A stretch of DNA of 25,610 nt from Hypsibius dujardini (taxonomy: Eukaryota; Tardigrada; Eutardigrada; Parachela; Hypsibiidae). A model generated the notes under the pieces. It made no database searches and was not told where the DNA came from. It saw only the letters and a program-made list of their open reading frames with translations. The DNA lies in the NCBI GenBank assembly GCA_001579985.1, contig LRSR01001881.1:1-25610 (forward strand), given 5' to 3'. Each line of letters starts with the position of its first letter. Positions within the stretch are counted from its first letter, which is position 1. Shown one piece after another: positions 1-12,137 of this stretch. Made by a program: the position numbers and the translations under genes.

Positions 1-32
1 TATATTATATTGTAAATCCGTGTTTCACTTAC

Positions 33-3000
33 ATTGCAAAAGTACATTTTCTCGTCCGAGCAGTCATCCAAACAGTCAGGTACCCCATTACAGAACTCCT
101 CCAACTTGAAGCAACGTGATCCCGATCGACACGGGAAGTAACCCGCTTCACAACCTAAGAAATAAACGAAAATTAATCAAGAACTAGTCTCCTTCACGAA
201 GGGTGATGTGTCAGGGTTCCCACATATTCCGTGATTGCCGTTGCCGTTGTCGATGCCGAACTTGTATTGGCACCGGCACTCGAACGATCCGGGACGGTTG
301 ACGCACAACACGGCTGGATTGTCCCGGCCGTCACTTGTGCAGGGTCCGTCGGGGAATTGACTGGCGCATTCGTTGATATCTGTCACGAAATGAGAGAATT
401 ACAACTTGAAGAACCACACGCGGGAAGTAGAACTACATGATACACATACCCTGACAAGCAGAGCCGTCCGCCAGTATTTTAAATCCGGTAGGGCAAGAGC
501 CTGGAAATCAGCGGCACGTTAGTTTCCACAAAAGTAATTGGCTGTCGCGAGTTCTTTGTCACGCAAAAGCCTCACGCCCACACCATATTCAAATTTCAAA
601 GGCGATAGACCGATCGACTCACCCCGCAGATAGACAGAGCATACACACGTGACAAAAACCTTGCACTAACCGAATCAGGCACTTTAACTCGGGGGCTGTG
701 TACAACAGCCATGCAACGAGTGTAATGGCTTAACTCGGTCAGCGTAAGGGTTTTGACACACGTGTTTTCGTATCAGAAGTCAAATACTCTTATTACAAAT
801 ACTCTATTACTCTTTTTCAAGAAATCCGAACGCTAAATCAAAGCGCGTAAACTGTTCGTCCAATCAGTTCAGAGTGGTTTGAGCGTTTTGATGTTCCAAC
901 CCTGACTAGAAATTGGTCTTGTGACGTCAGCTTCTGTTGATACTCACATCTGTGTGACGCTTCTGAAATGTTGTCTTGGCGAACGCAGATGGAACTAATT
1001 TCAGAGACGTTGAGTTCGCGACCGTTGTCCGAGAGCATCCGGATAGCACTGCAGTCTTCGTTTGTGTTGCATTGCCCTCCAATTCGATCTAAAGCGGAAG
1101 AAATTACATTGCAGAGAGACACGGTACGGTACGGTACACAGAGAGACAGAGTAGAGCTTAGTTAGACGGTGGTCGTACCGGGTTTGCAAGCCAGGAGACC
1201 GCTAATATTGATGGGCTTGAAGTGATCGTCGCAGACACAAGATCCCGGGGTCACCGAGGACACGCCCTCGCAAAAACTGTTTGGCATTCGTTCGCTGCAC
1301 TGAACAAAAGAAATGATTCATGTGCGTTAGTATACACTGCCGTATTTGTTCAACAGATACGCCGGGTTCTCATGTACCTGCTTATCGACCAGACACTTTT
1401 GTCCGTGACTTCGTACTGCGTCGTGCAAAAGAAGACAAAAAACAAATTAGCAGCGGAATTAGGGGCAAGAACCAATGCCATCGTCTAGCCGGTCGGTAAA
1501 GAGAGATTATCTCCACCGGCGTCCGGGTACTCCGCATACAAGTTAAACCCGTTGTCTTGTTAACAATCACGCATAATTCGGCATGGCTCTCTATACACGG
1601 CGCTGAGAGCCGCGTCGGGATTATGTCTGAGGTGAGCTCGCTTTGTTTGATGATGGGCAGTGTGCTGCCGTTTTGTTGGTAAACTCACACTTGAGGCAGA
1701 TTTTCCATTCAAACTGGACGCCTCGAATGAGGGCGACGGGATGATCGATCTCCGACACATGGTCACAGACACATCGTTTCACACCTTTCATATCTTCCAC
1801 CTGAAAAGAAACCCACGTAATAACCATTTTTCAAATAGAACCAGCTTAAGAATCAGTAAAACTTCCCATCAGAAGCTCATACTTACGCACTCGCCGGTGA
1901 TGCAGTCTTCAGTTTTCTCACACTGGAAACCCACAAAGTTCATCCGCATTGACTGGAGGTGGTTGAGAGCTGCCCAAGAAGGCCCATGAAGTAACCGAAG
2001 CAGGAAAGACTCTTTGGCACCCAGTGCGTTTAGCAGATTTGCACAGTTCCCCTGCAAGCATTACATTACAACTCGAAACGTACAACTACCACTGTACAAT
2101 GTACAAATCGAACAGGAACAGCTGTATTTCTGACAGTGTAGCTGTACAGTACTGCTGCAAACTACAGAATCAATCTATCAGTATCAATCTATTCAATATA
2201 TATATTTATATATATATATTCTATCAATATTAATCTAATCTATATATATATATATCTATTCTGTATATCTATTAGCCGTTTTTTAATTTTCCAGCGAATA
2301 CAGTATACATGCTCCTTTATGCTCAACTACGGTACATTGCATACTCGTACTCGACATTCGAATTCAAAATAACTAGGCACACGCTACCACTCCTTTGTTA
2401 AGTAAGATGTCATGAATATAAGTAATCACATTAGACGTCTTCGTTAGAGCCCTCCGCGGATGTGGACAGCACAGCTGCTGCCAGTACTTGTGTGATTGTG
2501 TTTTAAAAGTATTTCACATTTGAAAGTAATGAAGGGTAAACAGTTGTCGTTTAGGCTCATCCCATTCACATCACGCGCGCGCACAGCTATGCATAACCAA
2601 GAGGACACTTGCGACCGCCATCCATGCCGCAAAGTGGACAGTGCGAGTTGCGCGGGGTTCTCGGCGACACCCCGTCACAACAGCTATACGCCGCAAACGA
2701 CACGGGTCACAAAAAATGAAAGTGCTTGATCTATTACGCAAGTCCAAGTGCTTTCTTTGGAATTAAAATAAAGCGTCTCAAGATTCGCCTCAAGAGCCTC
2801 TTGCCCATTACGTGGAGAACCAGTCTGCAAAAGCAAAGTCAAGTTCAGGAAAGGTTGTATTTGATATGTGCCGTCGCGGGCAGTGCCGGCTCTAAACATA
2901 AAAGCTGACCCCTGGCCGCCCATCAGTTGAACCCAGACAGTTTTGTCTGGGCGGTCCGTGATTGGACAAATAACCCGACAAAACAATTGAGTTTGTTTGT

Positions 3001-3414
3001 CTTGACAAAATATGCTAACTTGCCAGGCATATAGACAAGTCAGACTACAAGCGTGTCTTCCGCACAACTCTTCCGCATTGCGTGGAGAACAATTAAACGG
3101 GCGCTAAATTTGCCAACAATCGATGCGGCTTTGATCTGAGAGACCCATCCTCCGTTGGAAATGTAGTGCGATCGATTGTGGCACAGACAAGTACAAAATA
3201 GGTTTATTAATTAAGAGATTTTTAAAGTTCTTTTAAGGATATTCCGGTGTTAACATCAATGTATAAAAGTATATTTGTTAAATCCTTGGCCCGGATGGAA
3301 TTGGACAGTGAATTGGATTCTTACCTGTCTGGGCAGTGTGATGATGAGGACGATGACGGTGAGCAGAAAGCCACGAGGAGCACCTAAGCATTGCCAGCAT
3401 ACACCGGGCAACAT
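33..3414 (-). CDS. Secreted/membrane mosaic protein with EB-like, cbEGF and LDLa modules (5' part; continues off left edge)
   Basis: Eleven exons join in frame on the minus strand: 3325-3414, 2738-2824, 1887-2051, 1689-1800, 1540-1602, 1378-1415, 1179-1299, 948-1088, 450-500, 224-379 and 33-154. Exon 1 encodes a signal peptide (MLPGVCWQC, then hydrophobic FLLTVIVLII) and ends at a GTAAGA donor. The mature protein begins with a non-repetitive segment of about 70 residues. Three EB-like cysteine modules follow; the second contains CVCDDHF and the third ends SCPTGFKILADGSACQD. Next come a calcium-binding EGF domain starting DINEC with six cysteines and an LDLa domain (FPCRSGSRC, EFCNGVPDC, CSDE) carrying one extra cysteine. 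About 340 residues are visible. Domain-boundary introns are mostly phase 1, typical of shuffled extracellular modules. The donor after the EGF exon (GTGGGA) is weak. A transmembrane region or more modules may lie to the left. Family membership is unknown; the module order is seen, the function is not. Confidence 0.7.
642..765. mobile_element. Fold-back MITE, family A, copy 1
   Basis: This inverted-repeat element lies in an intron of the EB-EGF-LDLa gene. Its left end reads TA then CACACGTGACAAAAACC, and its right end is a diverged reverse complement (GGTTTTGACACACGTGT). It matches the copies at 10565-10692 and 19587-19714, including the interior around CTCGTTGCATGGCTGT on the complementary strand. 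No coding capacity is visible. The TA at the left end suggests Tc1/mariner-type mobilisation, which is an inference. Confidence 0.7.
2190..2265. repeat. AT-rich dinucleotide microsatellite
   Basis: Interrupted TA dinucleotide runs lie in the intron between exons 2 and 3 of the EB-EGF-LDLa gene. Nothing else is recognisable in the surrounding 2060-2737 stretch. Confidence 0.8.
3262..3269 (+). promoter_or_regulatory. TATA-box-like TATAAAAG
   Basis: This is a consensus TATA motif 33 bp upstream of the ATG at 3295. If used, transcription would start almost at the ATG. Only the motif match supports it. Confidence 0.3.
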
Positions 3415-3667
3415 CTTCCTATCACAGATGTGAGATGACCTTGTGAATCTTCTGGCCGATCAGCGACAGCGTCACGAGTCCAACAGCAGTCGAAATAGTT
3501 TGATTGGCAACCGAACGCCGATCAAATCAGTTGCTTCCACTTCCAGATTAGGCCTCGACGTATCCCCAACAGGCAGTAATGATTCAGACCAATGGAATGA
3601 AAATGAACATCGAAACGGGTTCAGAAGGGAAAAGGTTTCATTTTGGATTGGGGATCACTTTGCATAG
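3295..3667 (+). CDS. Possible small two-exon acidic protein, antisense to the neighbouring signal-peptide exon
   Basis: An ATG at 3295 opens MELDSELDSYLSG followed by an acidic run. Exon 3295-3358 ends with a GTGAGC donor in phase 1. It can join exon 3435-3667, giving about 98 residues with a Ser/Asn/Arg-rich C-terminus ending at TAG 3665-3667. A TATAAAAG motif lies at 3262-3269, 33 bp before the ATG. Two points are against it. The best-looking acceptor (TCACAG) leads to a stop, so the weaker GTGAG acceptor is needed. The first exon also overlaps on the opposite strand the better-supported signal-peptide exon 3325-3414, and acidic codons read antisense give hydrophobic ones. The LDSELDSYL stretch resembles the C-terminal repeat of FoP/CHTOP-type mRNA-export proteins, but no RGG or RRM exon is visible upstream. 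Tentative. Confidence 0.3.
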
Positions 3668-6531
<2,864 letters not shown>

Positions 6532-6973
6532 TACTGCTCGCTCTGATGATGCCCAATCTGGATGAAACAATTGTGTTCAGAAAGATGGTGCAAAAGAGTT
6601 TTCTATGCTTTATGGGCTAAAAAAAAATTAGGGAGGGATGGCTGAAATGGGATGGAATGGAACTATGGCAAGCCGTTTGAGACAAGCGCTTACGTACCGC
6701 AGCCTACACGTACCACACGTACATTTGTAATACGGTCCAAGTGCTGAGATTCGAACGACGTCACAGTATTAAGTGTTCTTGGTAACTTTCGAATGCTATG
6801 CTAAACAATCAGAACCAAGGATACGTCGAAAGATGAGATAGAAGTACTAGTACTAAAACTGTAACAAAAAAAGCTGTAGCCAATCTTCCCGTCTTTCCCC
6901 CTTCCATTCCATTCAATATGACCGACCCCGACAAGCAAATGGAAGATTATACAAAGTGACACAGAACCAATTT
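6532..6973. other. NDUFS7 upstream region / downstream of Uma2-like gene
   Basis: No gene is supported here. The stretch is the NDUFS7 promoter side and the 3' flank of the Uma2-like gene, both on the minus strand. It contains one copy of the repeat motif also found in NDUFS7 intron 2 (about 6743-6765). No clear TATA motif was found. Confidence 0.5.
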
Positions 6974-9900
6974 TCAATGACACCCCGGTGTCGGAACGAC
7001 TCGGTCATGAACTACCCGGTAAAGATGCTGAACGAGCTTTTCTAGATCAATCTCTATGCCGCTCGCATCCGCACCCTCCGGAATATGCTGCCTTGCCCCA
7101 TCGTATATTAAATGATATGGTAGAATCAACTTCCCGAGTTTTCGTTCCTGAAATCCATCCGAATCTGGTCCGATCAGTTCACAAAAGAGTAGCTTTTGCG
7201 ACATACGGTCTCCCGATGGTGACCACTTATCTCGACAGGCCACGGTCAGCTACAAAAAATTCGATGTAAATTAATTCAAAATCATTCGGTCTTGTAGCGG
7301 CTTTCAGATTTGGCAACCCTAAAAAACTCATCCACTGAAACAAGAAGGAAACGTACCCGCAAAAAATTTTCTTCCTCTTCGTTGGCCGGCCTCCTCCGCA
7401 TTTCCACTCCGAAATAAATCATGACTGGAGAACCGGGATGGGTGTATGATTTCACCTTATTTTCCACACGATCCCGACTCAGTTCTACTTCTCCGACGAC
7501 CGTGGGAATATTCACCTCCCCAGACTCTTTCATACCTAAAACAAGCCGACCAACAATCAGTTGCGGTTCTCCTCAGGACAGTCGGGTAGGTGCGTGCATT
7601 TTGTAGATTAACTATTTGTAAACGGTAATTTACCGCGGTGAAACGCCGTTTCATCGTCTATTTTCACCGTTTCACCGCCGCAAACCGAGCTCAACTAAGG
7701 ATTCCCAAATTCTGGGCTGTGTCTGGTTCACCACGGTTCAACAGTGAGTGCACTGCTGTAAAACAGCGATTCGCCGTAGTAAATCACCTCGCCGCGCACC
7801 AACCCTACGCGTACAGGACAATAATACACGTAGTTCAAGCCATAACATTATCCCGACAACAAGACAAGTGACACAAATGGTGACAGATAGAAAGCAATCT
7901 GTAGTATTCCTTACTAGCATTCGCACATGGAGGCTCACAAACAACAAACACAAACATGAAAAGTATTTCAGATGCTGAATACAAACATGTTGTACATGCA
8001 GACAGGAAGAAAGCTAATCGGACAAACACTAACGGCTCACAATTCACAAGCAAATGGGCATTTCCTTGAAAAGTTGTGTGCAGCAACACACGAAGTGTGT
8101 TTATGTTTATCATTGATTTGTTCTGTTTTTGTTCCACAATCGAGCGCCTCGAGTCTTTGTGTCGATATGTCGAGGAAAGGAGTTTATGTCATAACGCATA
8201 TTGCTACTTGATAAGTGAGATAAAAGCCGGGAATACAAACACGGAGATGTCAATGAACAATAAAAGGCGAGGAACACAGATGGTAGCGGAGGACCTACAG
8301 TGAAAATCCTCTTATTTTGCGTAAGTCACAAGTCCGTATGGACACGTTTGCCCCATAAAGAAACTATTCCGAGACAAAGCATGGAACAGAAACCCGCCTG
8401 TGACGTACGCAAGATATGAGGACTTTTACTGTATTGCATTACACGTATACATTGGAGCTCCAGATGGGAGGTCCTAAAGCTAGGCGACAACAAAGACATA
8501 CCGTCGAACAGTCGTCCCCTAGGAGTAAAGGAGAAATCTGGTTGTAAACTGCCGTCCTTTCCGCTTCTAGTTTTCATCTCAGGAATGTCGATGCTGCTGG
8601 ACCCTGTAATGCACAAACAAAACCAATTAGGGCTTTATAAAAGATTTTAAAACCAAAGTTGTGCGAACCAGGGCAACGAAAATGACCGGTTTCGTCGAAA
8701 CCGGCCCGCCTAAAGAAGTTCTCGAGAGTGCCCGCGATTATTGCATGACGAGGAATTTCGTTGGAACGAAAATAAACTATTCCGCGCCGCAGTTCCAGCT
8801 TGTGAAATGTGATTCCGAGGCTATATAACAATTCCGGGATGAGAAGGAAATCCGAGAATGATACTCCTACCAAGAGGATATGCTCCTCGTCATCCCAATC
8901 AGCTGGCAATGCCTTAACCCGTTGATTAATGGCTAAAAGCATTGGAATTATGTGGGGATTCGCCGTGATCAAACGCATTCGGGATAGTTCAAGAAGGCTA
9001 AAACGAGACAACACAATCGTTCATAAATTCGAGTATCATTAAACAGCCATGTAGAACAATATTAAACATACCTGAACGGCGTAACAACTGGGCCGGCAAA
9101 AAATCTGAAAGAATAGAGGCCGTCGTATACAGTGGGCGACAGGAAAAGGTTGAATGGATGGTCCGAGCGATGGACAAAAAGGGGCGGGGCAAGGGGTTAG
9201 ACAAACACAATCAGTAAATCAACCAACAAAGCTGCACCGTTTGTTTTGTGGTCACTTTCAATCGTTTTAAAGTTCTATCCGCTGTTTGTGGTAAGCTAAA
9301 TACTTTCTAGCGAGTAAAATGTGCATCCTTGTCACGTAATAAAAATTTTTTTCCAGATTCCAAATGTTTTCTTGATATGACGTGAGGAAAGCCTCTTGAT
9401 CCGACTGGATTGTGGTGCTTTGTGGATTATGTTGGTTGAATAATTGATTGCGTTCAGCTAACCCCTGCCTTGCCCCTTTTGCCATCGCTCGGACCCTTCA
9501 TTCAACTTTTTCTTGTCGCTTATTGTACTAACGCTGAGAAATGAAAACGATTCAAAACTACCTCCGTCGTTGAATCCAGTGAATCCCACTGCCGCTGTGG
9601 TACGTCGTGCCAGGTAAAAAACAGGATCCGAATATAGTCCGCGCGCCACTGCTACCCAGAGCATCTTTTCCACCGACGTATCTAGCGGGCTTGTAGGTGG
9701 CACTGGAAAGAAATGAAATGAAATTCAAATGAATACGTCAATTCAGACTCTCCCTCTACCTAATGTCAGTTGGCAAGATCAACCAATTGAATCAAAAGTA
9801 CTCAGACAAAAGTAAAGAGTTAAAGAACGATTGTGTTAACCCTGTGTGGACGAATGTTCCAGAAAAAAAATCAAGCACCAAATCAAATGAAAAACAAATG

Positions 9901-10056
9901 TGAAGAAAATCATCCATAAATTAATCAACCTATCAACCAAGTGAATTCAGAAGAAAACCAAATCATCAACTAAATCAACTGATCAATCGAAGCCACATAC
10001 TGTAAATTGGCTCCCAAATTCCTCGACAATGCAAACGCCGTGCACTGCTTCGTCGC
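6974..10056 (-). CDS. Uma2-like PD-(D/E)XK restriction-endonuclease-fold protein, intron-containing (5' end unresolved)
   Basis: Exons on the minus strand join with consistent phase: 10001-10056, 9562-9702, 9072-9104, 8669-8932 (or to 8654), 8502-8603, 7357-7535 and 6974-7249, giving about 350 residues. The C-terminal half follows the layout of the bacterial Uma2 family. SFSDFLLIPE and KLELRRGIVYFRSNEIPRHA correspond to the usual edge strands and the 'reads-own-description, then H' segment. Then come IAGTLENFF, QPDFSFTPRG as the PD motif, and PTVVGEVELSRD followed by NKVKSY as the E...K part of the active site. In the family this fold cleaves DNA, but most members are uncharacterised. The N-terminal part (WEPIYMPPTSPL...) is not recognised. 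The first mapped exon needs a phase-2 donor upstream. Splice sites at 8669/8654 and 8932 are weak. A MITE sits in the 9105-9561 intron, and the 7536-8501 intron is about 970 nt. The nuclease-fold call rests on motif reading, not on a search. Confidence 0.5.
7619..7800. repeat. Cluster of GGTGAAACGG-like palindromes in intron
   Basis: Within the long intron of the Uma2-like gene, TGAAACGCCGTTTCA (about 7639-7653) is a perfect palindrome around one base. Related CACCGTTTCACCG and CACGGTTCA motifs repeat over the next 100 bp in both orientations. The cluster creates spurious open frames on both strands. Nothing else recognisable lies between 7800 and 8501. Confidence 0.45.
9136..9519. mobile_element. 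Inverted-repeat element, family B, copy 2 (about 384 bp)
   Basis: The ends at 9136-9220 and about 9435-9519 are imperfect reverse complements over roughly 80 bp. Both contain GTCCGAGCGATGG, a run like CAAAAGGGGC, and AAGGGGTTAG or its complement. The same signature occurs in the shorter element at 15673-15818. The interior has no clear coding capacity. It sits in an intron of the Uma2-like gene. Confidence 0.7.
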
Positions 10057-10142
10057 CTACAAGAAAACCTTTCAAAACTCACTTTCCCAACATTGTTACT
10101 GTTAAAGTAAATATTGGATAAAAAAACGCCAACCGTTAAGTC

Positions 10143-10268
10143 CTGCTTGGCAGGAGCACAGTGGCTGGAAGAAAAGGAACGTGTGACTGAGGAAGTATCC
10201 TTCAGCTGAACCGCAGCTGCAGTTTTTGTGATGGCAAATCCGCGTCGCGGGATCAACATTGTGTTCAT
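10143..10268 (-). CDS. Possible first exon encoding a mitochondrial presequence
   Basis: The frame from ATG 10266-10268 gives MNTMLIPRRGFAITKTAA and continues through SVTRSFSSSHCAPAKQ. It is rich in Arg, Ser and Ala with few acids, as in mitochondrial targeting peptides. It lies about 90 nt upstream of the first mapped exon of the Uma2-like gene and on the same strand. The available donors after it are phase 0 or 1, whereas the next exon needs phase 2. Joining them needs a micro-exon such as the 16-nt AG-TAACAATGTTGGGAAA-GT segment near 10087-10102, or another start. A diverged second copy lies about 520 bp upstream. Confidence 0.35.
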
Positions 10269-10350
10269 GCTAAGCGTCCGGATTAAGGGGAAACTAAACA
10301 GCGAGGTGAACACGTGTGGGAGATTTGAGACATTTCGAAGGTATCGGATG
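10225..10350. repeat. Duplicated segment, copy 1 (over putative first exon)
   Basis: About 125 bp here is roughly 80% identical to 10748-10870 in the same orientation. Shared blocks include GGCAAATCCGCGTCGCG, TTCATG and AACAGCGAGGTGAA. The duplicated block covers the start of the presequence-like frame and its upstream flank. Confidence 0.75.
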
Positions 10351-10564
10351 GAAAAATTTAGCGGTGAATTTTACATACCAAGTACTGCTCGCTCGGTTGT
10401 TCATTCAGATTCACTTTAAATTAAATAATCATTTCAATCAAGCAAGGTAGCTTAGCCAGTCAGGCAAAAACCAACGGGCCAATCACGGACAAGTGAACGG
10501 AATTGAACGATCAACTCAAGATTACTTAATAATACGATTTTATGTGATGTTTGCCAATTGCTAC

Positions 10565-10692
10565 TACACAAGCAGCAAAAACCTTGCGCTAACCGAGTTA
10601 AGCTGTTACACTCGTTCGACGCATGGCTGTTATACACAGCCCCGAGTCAAAGTGCTTGATGCGTTTAGCGCAAGGTTTTTGCCACGTGTGTA
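10565..10692. mobile_element. Fold-back MITE, family A, copy 2 (128 bp)
   Basis: The element is bounded by TA on both sides (10565-10566 and 10691-10692). The left arm, CACAAGCAGCAAAAACCTTG, is slightly diverged; the right arm reads CAAGGTTTTTGCCACGTGTG. The flanks match a segment inside the HSBP1 intron that lacks the element, so the insertion boundaries are supported by a paralogous empty site. It is the same length as copy 3. Confidence 0.85.
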
Positions 10693-10747
10693 TGCTGGTG
10701 TGTCGCGCGTTTGATTGATTGATTGTTTCACAGGATTCGTGAACTGG

Positions 10748-10870
10748 CGGTGGCAAATCCGCGTCGCGCGATCAATATCGTGTTCATGATAAGCGTCCGA
10801 GTTAAGGGAAAACAAAACAGCGAGGTGAAGACGAGTGGGGGATTAAGACATTTTGAGGGTATCGGGGATG
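10748..10870. repeat. Duplicated segment, copy 2 (relic or alternative first exon)
   Basis: The minus strand reads MNTILIARRGFATAS, close to MNTMLIPRRGFAITK of copy 1, then stops within a few codons without a good GT donor. It may be a decayed duplicate of the promoter and first exon, or an alternative start. The conserved Met-Asn-Thr-x-Leu-Ile-x-Arg-Arg-Gly-Phe-Ala is seen; use is not shown. Confidence 0.5.
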
Positions 10871-11380
10871 AAAATTTCGTAAGTATGGATACGCATCATG
10901 AGAGGATACGCAAGACGGGAAAACGTACGCAGCTGTTGGCGAGCCACGTGAGCAAGCCTAAGATTTCCGACGAGACGTCGTATACTGTACTAGTATACTA
11001 CTGTACGTGTACGCTACGCACAGGAGAGATCTTTTTCATCTCATTCATCGAACACTCGTCTTTGGCAAGTCTCAAAGTGATTTCCATTTAGACACTTCCG
11101 TTTTAGCACCATTTATCCCATTCCCGTATTTGTGACAGCTCACTCAATCGAAGGTAATCGCTTTGTGTGAGAAATTTAGGGGAGCACTTAGTATGGCGGT
11201 GGCTTAGCCTATGATTTCAGCTACGGAGGGCAGGAGAGGAATATTTTAACTTGTCAATTTCCTCTTTGCAGATTTCTTCTACCGTTTTTTGATCTCGTAG
11301 ATTGACTCGAGGGAGTTTTCGTGATTTTGGAATTTTTATATTTAGCTCTTTAGCTTTTTCGCCTCTTCTAACCAAGAAGG
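10871..11380. other. Region upstream of HSBP1
   Basis: No supported gene. The last 50 bp before the HSBP1 ATG are T-rich with a TTTATATTTA stretch (11336-11345) and a pyrimidine-rich CTTTTTCGCCTCTTC. These are plausible core-promoter or 5' leader features by composition only. An A-rich antisense frame at 11217-11438 is discussed under rejected items. Confidence 0.4.
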
Positions 11381-12137
11381 ATGTCCGACCTGGCGAAGGA
11401 GGAATCTCAGTCAACCGTGTCGCGGAACAGCACCACAAACGCTGTCGGAGACGGCTCAGGGGCTGGCCAGTCCATGGACGGAAACACCGTCAATCCAGCT
11501 GACTTTGTTTCCACGGTGAGTGACAGTTTCTCTCTAAGCTCGCTCTGTTCCGCTTTTGATCGAAGGAGTCCTTACTCTTTGCTCATCGGTATTTTCTGGA
11601 CTGCTCTGTTTGGTCGATCAATTGATTTATCTTTTGGGCCGATTTAAATTTGGTGGTTGGCGCAACTCACAAGTCTTGTCCGCTGGACCTTGAGGCAGGA
11701 TGGCCCGTTATTTGACTTGTTTGACTTGTTTGACGGATCGCATAAAGATGTTTCCAAAGTTTTGGTTCAAAGAAACAGATTGATTTTATGAATTACTACG
11801 TGCTAAGTACGATTTGATGTGATGTTTGCCAATCAAACAATCAAAGCATGCTGGTGTGTCGTGCGTTTGATTGATTGATTGATTGTTTCACAGGATATGT
11901 GAACTACAGTATGATAGGTCCTCTTCCTTGCAGCTCCAGAATACATTCCAGTCCATGCAGGACCGATTCACTGAAATGATGGACAAGGTGATGGAGCGCA
12001 TGGACGAAATGGCCGATCGCCTGAACGAGTTGGAGAAGGAAGTGACGGACCTGGTCAATTACGCGGGCAACATCTCCGATCAGCCCAACAAAGACACCGA
12101 GAACGTCCCTCCTGGCGGTGGAAATATGTCCGAATAA
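11381..12137 (+). CDS. HSBP1: Heat shock factor-binding protein 1
   Basis: Small coiled-coil protein that in animals binds the HSF1 trimer and damps the heat-shock response. Two exons, 11381-11515 and 11934-12137, join in phase 0 to give 112 residues. Exon 2 begins LQNTFQSMQDRFTEM and continues MERMDEMADRLNELEKEV then DLVNYAG. This is the conserved heptad-repeat core, with the typical FQxMQDxF and DLxxxAG motifs. The start ATG is flanked by CAAGAAGG-ATG. Compared with the usual length of about 76 residues, there is an N-terminal extension of roughly 35 residues rich in Ser, Thr, Asn and Gly, followed by NPADFVST, which matches the conserved pre-coil segment. Donor ACG-GTGAGT and acceptor CCTTGCAG are good. 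The intron carries a segment shared with 10530-10748. Confidence 0.92.
11806..11906. repeat. Segment shared with 10530-10748 (MITE-free copy)
   Basis: In the HSBP1 intron, GTGATGTTTGCCAAT, TGCTGGTGTGTCG and a GATT tetranucleotide run ending GTTTCACAGGAT recur in the same order as at 10540-10745. The latter copy has the family A MITE between the first and second blocks. Confidence 0.75.

Noticed and set aside
2444-2632. Minus-strand frame between exons 2 and 3 of the EB-EGF-LDLa gene
   Set aside because: Exons 2 and 3 already join in phase 0, and this frame has no matching splice sites or cysteine-module pattern.
6988-7269. Plus-strand 93-codon frame opposite the last exon of the Uma2-like gene
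   Set aside because: The minus frame is joined by proper splice sites with matching phase to upstream exons; the plus frame has no partners.
8998-9014. Acceptor at about 9000 as start of the Uma2 core exon
   Set aside because: It needs phase 2, while the preceding small exon ends in phase 1. The CTTTTAG acceptor at 8933-8939 keeps the frame.
11217-11438. Minus-strand frame rich in Lys/Glu/Arg (KAKELNIKIPKSRKLPRVN) over the HSBP1 5' end
   Set aside because: It is the antisense of a T-rich promoter and leader, which by composition reads as charged residues. There is no true ATG and no linked exon was found.
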